A stretch of 64,000 bases of DNA from Daucus carota subsp. sativus (lineage: Eukaryota > Streptophyta > Magnoliopsida > Apiales > Apiaceae). The notes under the pieces were generated by a model, which searched no databases, was not told the origin of the DNA, and was given only the letters and a program-made list of their open reading frames with translations. Numbering within the stretch: the stretch's first letter is position 1; each line of letters starts with the position of its first letter. The DNA lies in assembly GCF_001625215.2 (NCBI RefSeq), contig NC_030381.2, positions 51,855,214-51,919,213 on the forward strand, in the 5' to 3' direction. Position numbers and translations under genes: made by a program. This document shows positions 56,397 to 64,000 of this stretch, piece by piece.

Positions 56397-56502
56397 ACCA
56401 ACATATTGGCAATTATTTCACACATTCCATATTAGCCAAACCAGATAGGTGATGTTGGCGAATTGGAAATTATTTAGTACATGATGATGGTCAGATGCAT
56501 GT

Positions 56503-57358
56503 TTAGCAGATAACTGGGGCAATGACAGCACCAATGACAGTAAGGCCAGTCTTCCAGGTGGTTCCATCACATCCATTCATCGAGAACTTGACAGTATTCT
56601 CACAGCCACAGGCGGCTGTGTTGCAGAATTCACCAACCCTAAGTCCCACCAAAGTATTCTTTGGCATGGTCTCCAAATATTCCTTGTGCTCTTCAGTAGT
56701 GCCGTTGGGACAAGTCAGCTTAAGGGTCACTGGACCGTTCATGCAGAGATTGTCGCTAAGCTCCACAACAAAATACACTCCGTAATTCACTCCCTTGATG
56801 AGGTTGATGGCACTGTACTTTCCGTCGATCTCTAGCCAGCATACTTTAATTAGTTGAGCAACCTCCAGAGCCTTGCAACTGTGTGTACAAAAGTCCAAAA
56901 TACCAAATATTATGTACAATTTATCTCAATCTTTGGTCTCGGTAAATGCAAGTCAATGTCCAGTTATTAAATTCCAACATGTGCTATACATACCTGATTG
57001 GGTATTTCTTAGAAACCCATTTCCAGTAGCGGCTGTCTGAACCCCAGACTATCGAGAGTTCCTTTGCAGTGATAATTGCAGCGCAGGACTATTAACGGAG
57101 ATATTTCCGAATCAAAATATATCGTACAAAATTTATATGGCTAATTAGACTATAATTAAGAACAAGTCACAGGCAGGCATACTGGTGTGTGCATGGTACA
57201 GTGCATGACACTAATACTATTGCAGAATTATAATTTCATTAGCTTATATAAAAATGTACTGAATATTAACAACCAAAATAACTTACACTCTTGTCTTTCA
57301 CAGCCTGGACACCTTGAGTCCACAACGACACGATGTCATCACGCTGCACTTGAGCCAT
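56503..57358 (-). CDS. PP2-type phloem lectin, copy K
   Basis: Exons 57287-57358, 56994-57088 and 56503-56878 join to 180 residues. Exon 3 is close to I/J (VNYGVYFVVEL, KEYLETMPKNTLVGLRVGEF, end APVIC) but reads CKALEVAQLIKVCWLEI, and exon 2 reads SCAAIITAKEL and KKYPIS. Its upstream flank is of the A-G type, so K is a hybrid of the two classes. Sequence just inside intron 1, next to the exon-2 acceptor, is shortened by about 16 bp (GGACTATTAACGG on +); the AG acceptor remains but its pyrimidine tract is poor. TATA box 57436-57443. Confidence 0.85.
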
Positions 57359-57443
57359 CTTCCTTGCTAGCTGAGAATAAGAAGTTGTTGTGTAATTCTT
57401 GTGCTGAGGATGCCAATCCTCACTTCCTTGAGCTGTATTTATA

Positions 57444-58332
57444 GCGTTTCAGACGGTCCTATTTGTCCACTTATTGATAGTTACACTTAACCTTATCTAC
57501 GGTATATAGGATGCTCTGTCCCGCTATTCTTTCTTCTTATAAAATAAGTGGAGCTTGGATAAGAGATTCATCAATTTTTATGCCAATATTTGTGCGGTAC
57601 AAGCCTCAGAGGAATCTCGTAACTTTCTGTTTTGATTGAAATACTCATATAACGACGAAAGTGTGGAAGCATCCGACTATAAAAAAAGTAATGCAGTGAC
57701 AGGAGTAGTGCTGTCAGAGCTAGGACAAACTGGAATCTCATGCCTTTTGATTGAAATGCTCAGCATCCAACTAGGGAAAAAGAATTACAGTGACAAGAGC
57801 AAAGCTCTAAGAGCTAGGACATGCATTATTAACTCCGGAATATAATATTGGTAGATTAGTCAAAACACAAACCATTGAGCTATTTAGTAATTGAAAGAAC
57901 TGAAATTTTCTTGTAAATGAACCGGAAATTTCACAATATCTAACTTAATTAACGAACTAATTCTATTTACAGTAGCTAAGGCAGTTGAATCTCACAGGAT
58001 ATGTTTTTGAGGATTTGAAGTAGCCTAGGAGAATTCAATTAATGAGTTAATTGCATTTCGCACTACTACAGTTGAGCTCAAAAACATTTTAGCATATAAA
58101 TTTTGAAAACTGCATTTCGCAACCCATTGATATTTAGCAGTGTACAAAATACCAATGGTTGGGAAATGGAATTTTCAAAAATTTGTATAAAATTAAGTAT
58201 CTCTTCAGCGTTAGTTAAGTGGTGTGTTATATATAAGAGACGTTAAAAGTATAGTTCATTTGGCGTCGGTTAACTTGACGACGGAGAAATGTTACATATG
58301 CGTCAGTGTTAAGGAATGCCAACTCTGTTGGT
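57444..58332. other. Upstream region of PP2 copy K, end of the array
   Basis: PP2-type upstream block in which a segment is duplicated imperfectly (about 57630-57727 and 57738-57835; TTTTGATTGAAAT.CTCA, AATTACAGTGACA, GAGCTAGGACA). Then decayed type-2 flank (TCACAGGATATGTTTTTGAGG at about 57990-58012) to about 58060. Beyond that nothing is recognised until the 43-bp repeat. Confidence 0.55.
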
Positions 58333-58541
58333 ATGACCAATTGCGTCGGTTTTGAGAAATACCGACGTTATTGGTATGCCCTACTGCGCCGGTTCTTGGA
58401 AATGCAGATGCTTTTGATCTGACCTAATGCGTTGGTTCTAGAAAATGCTGACGCTTTTTGTCTGGCCTACTGCGTTGGTTCTGAAAAATGTTGTCATTAT
58501 TGATCTGACCAACTACGTCGGTTTTGTTAGATGCCGACACC
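58333..58541. repeat. 43-bp tandem repeat, five units
   Basis: Units at 58333, 58376, 58419, 58462 and 58505 (last one 37 bp), pattern CTGACCTAMTGCGTYGGTTCT, then GAAAATGCYGACGCTTTTGAT. A sixth, irregular unit lies just before (GGCGTCGGTTAACTTGACG). GCGTCGGT/CCGACG motifs of this kind are typical of CACTA subterminal regions, but no terminus is visible. Confidence 0.75.
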
Positions 58542-58838
58542 TAAAGTTATATTTTTTTGAAAAAATTTCTTTTTTTATTGTTGTCCTGCTTTCACAATAA
58601 CAAAAATCTTACAAAAATAACTATAACAATCATTCAGAAACAAATAACACTTTCCTTTAAATAAGAACGCTACTTTGAATGAGCTTATAATTTAAGCCAA
58701 AAGATACAACCAAGTGAGAAGATTACTCTTAGGTCCAATAAAAGATTTCTTAGAACACGCTCCAAGAAACACCACAAAAGAAATAAGTGCAAATAAAATT
58801 ACAAGTATAAAAAATGATAAAATAAACTCTGCTAAAAC
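58542..58838. other. Unassigned AT-rich sequence
   Basis: Nothing recognised; ends with the left target copy (GCTAAAAC) of the hAT-type element. Confidence 0.5.
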
Positions 58839-59797
58839 TAGGGATGTGCGTGGTGCGGTTTGCACCTAAAACCGCAACCGGAACCACATAGGTGCGGTTT
58901 CTAAAATTTAAAACCGAAACCAAATCAAGTATCATTGGTGCGGTTCGGTTTTATATATATGCGGTTTCGGTTTTATATGGTGCGGTTCGGTTCTCAAACC
59001 GAACTTTTTATATGGTAGGCCAAGAGATATTAGGTTGTGTTAGAAAGTTGCATGCATCACAAGAAGATTTTATGACATGGTTATTTACAAATTACTGTGA
59101 CACTAACTACAACAAGCAAACTTTAGGATGCACTGGTCCAGTTTTCTGGTCTCTGCTCAGTGTCTTATCTTATGCATAAAATGGCAAATGCTTGGTCATT
59201 AGACATACCTGTTCTTTTGCATAATTGTTTTTTGCATAATTGTTTGAATTCTGCAACTGTATTGATAAAACTAATTGCAACTATATTAGATATGCAAATA
59301 TTACTCACTTAAGCATAAAAAAGTACATAACTATATCAAAAGAACAGATCTGTGCAACATTTCAGAATCTCAGATACATTTTCGAATTCAAAATACACTG
59401 AATCAAATTAAAATATGCAGAATTACAAAATCTTACTTAACAGTGAATACTTCAGAATTAAAATATGCAAATAAATGGGCTGGCAGCCGGGCCTAAATAG
59501 AATCACTGGGCACTGGACAGGGCAGTTTACCAAAACTCACATAGCTAATTATATATTATATTATACATATAATTTATATATTATATATAAATATATAAAA
59601 TAAATAATTAAATAAATATAAATATTATTGCGGTTCGGTTCGGTTTGTATTCGGTTTTAAAAATTTTAAAACCAAAACCAAAACCAAAATATCGGTGCGG
59701 TTTTTATTCGGTTCGGTTTTTATTCGGTGCGGTTTCGTGCGGTTTTTGCGGTTTTCGGTTCGGTTTCGGTTCTCGGTTCGGTTTCTGCTCATCCCTA
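58839..59797. mobile_element. Non-autonomous hAT-type element (959 bp)
   Basis: Terminal inverted repeats TAGGGATGTGC and TAGGGATGAGC (the latter inverted at the right), flanked by a perfect 8-bp duplication GCTAAAAC (58831-58838 and 59798-59805). The subterminal parts are filled with GGTGCGGTTCGGTTT / AAACCGAACC motifs in both orientations. The middle is AT-rich without transposase. Confidence 0.9.
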
Positions 59798-59805
59798 GCT
59801 AAAAC

Positions 59806-60047
59806 CATCAGCAGTACTCCTAGCAAGACACTGCACCCCTTGTTGGAGATGTTCTTGCAAATTCATATGAGCAAGCGCCAAGCTGTATACTTGTAGAGTT
59901 GTAGTCGATTCTTATCATTTCAACCCTGTACGCTCAAAAGTTATTTTTGTGACCACCCTGTAGTATATTTATTCTGGGGTATGCCCTCTCATACTGATTC
60001 CATTTACTGACAAACACTAGTATGCATAAACAGAATGTGACATCACA
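59806..60047. other. 3' flank of the BAHD gene
   Basis: Contains the presumed 3' UTR of the acyltransferase; no other feature. Confidence 0.5.
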
Positions 60048-61397
60048 CTAGTTACAATCCTTGATTTCTCTGACATCGCTCTGCATTATGAATTTTTGCA
60101 TGTCACTCTCATCCAAACTCACCCAGGCTTCAATCCCTCCCCCGGATTTCTCATCAATCAAGACTACTGTATTTCTCATGGGGATGTTGGCAGCACTGAC
60201 CCACACGGGTTTTCCCCAGCCAAAATCAGCCTCATAAAGCGGAAACTTACACCAGCTGCTAAACGTCCCGGCAAAATAAATTTCAGGACTAGAAAGACTT
60301 TGAAGCATCTCCCCCAATTTCTGACTTAACAACGTCTGTCCTTCCTTTCCCGATGATAGTACCACACCACAGTCATCGACGGCTCTCTTGACAGAGTTGG
60401 AAAGGTTATCAACATAGCACGGAAGCTCCACTCCTCCCTGACCTGCAACTGATTGAACACAGGCAACTAGGTAGAGATTTCCGAATTGATTTTTGGGAAG
60501 AGGTGGAATTGTTCTCTCTCTCATATTCACTGCCTGGATTACCATATAGCCCTTGGGATTTTCCGGGTTGGCTACATGAATATCAATAATAGCCTTGCCT
60601 ATGATACCGAATACAGACTGTACCCTAGTAGGTGAGCTCTTGCTGGAGCCGTCTCCTTTGGCTCTTTCGCGGATGCTTGAAATCTTGCTTTCGGTGAAGG
60701 TGAAAATTTTTGTGACCAGCTTATGAATTTCAATATTTTCTTTTTCCCGCGTAAGTCCAGAAGGGAGACAAGGTGAGTTTTGTCCTGGCAACAGTAAGGC
60801 TGAGTCGAAATTCCAGGGGATTGGCAGGTCATTTTCGTCAACGTGCTCGAGTTCTTGCTTTGCAGCATTAGCCCATGCATTGACAAATGATATCGTCGTT
60901 GTCATGTCAGCAATTCTGTGTGAACTACAGACTGCAACAGCAAATCCACCGCAACTGAAGGCATTCACTTGAATTGCAAGTAAGGGATCCTTGTACTCAT
61001 CAACTGCACCTAATGGGCACGGAAGTAACTCGTTGAGCAGCTCAATTTTCAAGTCCTTCTTTTGGTTGAGAAGATCATCGAGCCGAACATCAACCTTGGC
61101 TTCCACAAACTCAGCACCCTGATCGCTGCAATCAACAGACCGGCTCTCGATACAGTATCTTCCAGCGAAGGGATGAAAACTAGTTAGCACTTTTGATAGT
61201 GAATTCTTCAAGTGCTTTTGCACTAATGGAATACTAGTAGTGATATGTTGATCAGTAGCAGCTGAGTAATAGAAAATGGTGGGAACATTCAAATTCGGAG
61301 ATAATTCATCTATTAATGAGATGTTGTGGTTCTTAAAGCTAGGCGGAGTGGCAGTATATGGCTTTATGAGCTCTCTAGATATGATCTCAACTTTCAT
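60048..61397 (-). CDS. BAHD acyltransferase (vinorine synthase-like clade)
   Basis: Cytosolic acyl-CoA-dependent O- or N-acyltransferase of specialised metabolism. A single exon of 449 residues from ATG at 61397; an open frame extends two codons further but only with TTG. The catalytic HXXXD motif is HRIAD at 160-164, and the structural DFGWG is at 391-395 within YEADFGWGKPVW. The N-terminus MKVEIISRELIKPYTATPP and the LPKNQFGNLY region are typical of the clade containing vinorine synthase and related acetyltransferases. Substrate cannot be inferred. Length and motifs are complete. A TATATATATA stretch at about 61471-61480 may serve as TATA box. Confidence 0.92.
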   Translation of the reverse strand: MKVEIISRELIKPYTATPPSFKNHNISLIDELSPNLNVPTIFYYSAATDQHITTSIPLVQKHLKNSLSKVLTSFHPFAGRYCIESRSVDCSDQGAEFVEAKVDVRLDDLLNQKKDLKIELLNELLPCPLGAVDEYKDPLLAIQVNAFSCGGFAVAVCSSHRIADMTTTISFVNAWANAAKQELEHVDENDLPIPWNFDSALLLPGQNSPCLPSGLTREKENIEIHKLVTKIFTFTESKISSIRERAKGDGSSKSSPTRVQSVFGIIGKAIIDIHVANPENPKGYMVIQAVNMRERTIPPLPKNQFGNLYLVACVQSVAGQGGVELPCYVDNLSNSVKRAVDDCGVVLSSGKEGQTLLSQKLGEMLQSLSSPEIYFAGTFSSWCKFPLYEADFGWGKPVWVSAANIPMRNTVVLIDEKSGGGIEAWVSLDESDMQKFIMQSDVREIKDCN

Positions 61398-61836
61398 CTT
61401 CAACGACAGAGTACAAGTAATTATGTTTTAGATCACAACTCTGCTATATCTGAAAACAAAAGGAACATATATATATAAGACTTTCAAAGTTAACTTTTGA
61501 TGCATGCAAATGCATAATATTTGCAGCACTCACTGTGGCCGCCGCACATTAATTTGTGAAAATCATTTAACTTCTGTTGCCAGCTCCATTCTGTTGAAAC
61601 ATGAGGTTGTGGACAACTTTTGTGCTTCGCAATAGCTAGGATAATATATAAAAATGCATCAATAAGTTAGGTAATACCTCATAGATAGACATGATAATTT
61701 TGTTATCTAAATTGTCTAATATCATTTTACATATTATAAATTTTCTTAAATAATTTATTTCGACATAATACATTTACATATATCCAAATGAGAACACAAA
61801 ATTTCTTTCTTATATCCAAGTGAGAAATGAATACAT
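61398..61836. other. Promoter region of the BAHD gene
   Basis: 5' leader and TATA-like TATATATATA near 61475; AT-rich beyond. No other feature. Confidence 0.4.
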
Positions 61837-62081
61837 GGCCGTTTGGGTGAGTTTAATATAAGTGTTTTTTGCTTAAAGTAAAAATAATGAAATAGAAGTT
61901 AAAAGTAAACTGTTAAGACTATTGTTCGGGAAAAAGTAGCAGTTATGAAATAAAAGTTAGTACTCTCAGTTTTTTATAAGTATTTCTTCACTTTTTACAC
62001 AAATAATACGAATAATACGAATAAGTGATTTTAACTTATAAACCCAGAAGCCCGTCTTTTAAACCCGGCTAAACACAGCTC
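61837..62081. mobile_element. hAT-type MITE upstream of the BAHD gene
   Basis: Begins GGCCGTTTGGGTGAG, has the same AGAAGT/GAAATAGAAGTTAAAAGT interior style as the 26850 copy, and ends near CCCGGCTAAACACAGCTC. Ends are worn and no target duplication could be assigned. Confidence 0.5.
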
Positions 62082-62627
62082 TGTAGCTGCCGGGAAAAAT
62101 GAGTAAATTTCTGAAAATTGGTGTTGTGTGTAGCTTGATTCAAGAAAGAAAAGTCTATTTGACATGAACCATAATTTAGGTATCTCTTTACTATTTTAAT
62201 TTTAATTTTATATAATATATTTTGGTAAAAGTTATTTTTTTGCAAATGCTTGTTTTAGATATTATTAACTATGTACTTTGGATGCCTGCTCTCGATCATT
62301 TACATGTTTTTGACATTAAACTTTGTCCATGTATTTTTATTATAAAAAATTGTTCATGTATTTTAATTATAAAAAAATGTTATATATTATGATTTCCGTT
62401 TAAAAGTTTTAAAACAATATATGTTTTATACAATTGAAAGTACATCAGAACAATAAAAGGGGCTTTCAAGAATGGCGTACATTAAAGAACTCTAAAAATG
62501 AGCAACAATAATCTCAGATTAACTGTCAGTTGATCATTAAAACGTGGAAAATGACATCAACACAGAATTAGGCGCAAATTATTGTTAACCAAAGCACCCA
62601 CTTGAAATACATTAATCATAAAATACC
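62082..62627. other. Unassigned sequence
   Basis: AT-rich, without gene or repeat terminus that I recognise. Confidence 0.5.
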
Positions 62628-62708
62628 TTAGCAGAATTTCTTGATCAAATTCATATGTTTTAACAAAATAAATAAACCTATTTTATTTACTATTAATTTC
62701 GGTTTTAT

Positions 62709-62843
62709 TCTATTTAGTATCACATGATAAATATTCGTTTTTGGGGACAACTTATCCCATAATGATATTTTGTAGTTGCGCAAACTAGGCGGAGTTGCAG
62801 TGTATGGTTTTATCAGTTCTTTGGATAAAATTTCAACTTTCAT
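62709..62843 (-). pseudogene. N-terminal fragment of a second BAHD acyltransferase
   Basis: From ATG 62843 it reads MKVEILSKELIKPYTATPPS, then LRNYKISLWDKLSPK.NIYHVIL, closely matching the first ~42 residues of the intact neighbour at 60048-61397. Similarity then stops in AT-rich DNA, so the HXXXD and DFGWG parts are absent. It has the same orientation and lies about 1.4 kb upstream, hence a broken tandem duplicate. Confidence 0.85.
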
Positions 62844-64000
62844 CTTGCCTCAACTGGTACAAGAGTGAACTCTGTTGATTCAAATGTTCATACAATACCT
62901 TCAGGATATGTGTTATCTTATAACAACACAAGATATTCCACAAGTCATTGGCTTGCATATGAATATTTCACTGATGGCCCATAAGACCGTAGAGTACCCC
63001 CAAACATTGTCTACGGCTCCTCCTGAAGCAGACCTCCGGAAATCCGAACAACCTAAAATCCCTCTCCAAAATCTAAAGACTTTGTACAAGCAGGTGACAA
63101 TTAGGCAGATTGTAAACCCCATGTCAGACCTCTTAACAAGCAGGTGACGAAGCAACTCATTAGCTCTCTACTAGTCGTCCTTGAGCAGCTGGACACGTGA
63201 CAGGAAAACAAAGACAAATATTCTCGATAGTGTTTTTATTTCCTTTTATCTATAAATCACTCGTTGAGTTCACGTACAGGAAAACAACTACAGTACTCAT
63301 GTCGTGGATCATCGATCAAAGACAAAAATATTCTCGATAGACAAGAGATGATTTCATGGAAAATCAAGGTAAGTTGACTTATTTGAACATAAGAAGATAG
63401 GAACATACCATTGTTAATTCTTAACTTATGATGTGGACGTAAAAGAATCATATTACCTGGGTACTGTCAGCCTAAAACACCCGGTGTCCAGCACTTTTTT
63501 CCTATGCTACTAATATTCGTATGTTCTGGATCCACTTGTGGCCTCATATTATATGTTTACCATTACTGGGAAAAAGTTTCAGTATTTGAAACAGCGGTAA
63601 CATCACCTTTCAATTCTTTTAAACCATGAATCAGTAAACCCAGAAATTATCAATATAGTATTGCTTTGCTCTATAAACGCGGCTCTGTTGGAAAAACTGG
63701 TAGATATATATTTGGTTCAGATGGGTGACCACTAAAAGTAACCCGTACGTGCAAAGCACACACTGTTGGTATATATAAAAAAACCGAGCACTGGAAAAAA
63801 GATTAATTTGGTCCTAATCAATCTCCTCCTGGATATGCTAGGCACATTTGAGTGGAGCAAGTAATTCCTTCTTTGTGCTAAACTTCAAACAAAACATCGG
63901 CAGAACAGATCACCAGAAGGCAGAAGCTAGCTAGCAATACAATCCACGAACCTCCCTCCAAAATCAGTTAAAAATACCCAAGGGCTAGAAGCAGTGTTCT
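62844..64000. other. Right end of window, no recognised gene
   Basis: Open stretches exist on both strands at 62875-63155. One + frame (from about 62862) reads VNSVDSNVHTIPSGYVLSY, then NNTRYSTSHWLAYEYFTDGP before a stop. It looks protein-like, but I do not recognise the family. The rest shows nothing. Confidence 0.4.

Noticed and set aside
59645-59896. Open frame with repeated FGF/CGF residues
   Set aside because: Translation of the CGGTTCGGTTT subterminal repeats of the hAT element, running out through its right end.

Overview
This is a eudicot nuclear genome window: AT-rich, with intron-containing genes, GT-AG splice sites and a dense load of plant transposons. A tandem family of Cys-rich phloem protein 2 (PP2) lectins that recalls celery/carrot phloem lectins makes Apiaceae a plausible source, but that is inference; no marker settles the species.

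Left part (1-14.25 kb), ordinary unique genes on the + strand: the last two exons of a GT47/exostosin-type glycosyltransferase (1034-2232); cytosolic leucyl-tRNA synthetase as one uninterrupted coding exon (5323-8559) behind a probable 1.4-kb 5'-UTR intron made partly of a ~187-bp tandem repeat; and a five-exon ankyrin-repeat/PGG membrane protein (10736-13728).

Middle part (14.25-58.3 kb): an array of PP2-type lectin genes, all on the - strand and all with the same three-exon layout. I can reconstruct ten uninterrupted copies (A 14.4, B 18.0, D 27.8, E 35.6, F 39.1, G 42.8, H 44.9, I 47.2, J 54.2, K 56.5 kb) and one wrecked copy (C, 22.1-23.7 kb). Units are 2.3-3.6 kb and are separated by related spacers. 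Two pairs are almost identical (A/F and I/J), which points to recent unequal exchange or conversion. Spacers and introns carry a Helitron, a Mutator-like element, Mutator/hAT/Stowaway/Harbinger-type MITEs, CACTA remnants, a 4.4-kb CACTA-type element that has captured a BRAHMA-like SNF2 exon, a possible solo terminal repeat, a PPR fragment, and a young, whole-looking Copia LTR element (49378-54101) lying exactly at the junction of units I and J.

Right part (58.3-64 kb): a 43-bp tandem repeat, a 959-bp hAT-type element with a perfect 8-bp target duplication, an intact single-exon BAHD acyltransferase (- strand, 60048-61397), and an N-terminal fragment of a second BAHD gene (62.7-62.8 kb). The last 1.1 kb shows nothing I recognise.

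Functional reading: the PP2 array is presumably a source of abundant sieve-element lectin (P-protein), where copy number and sequence homogenisation matter; the ankyrin/PGG protein and BAHD enzyme are independent neighbours. No RNA genes, CRISPR arrays or bacterial-type features were seen.
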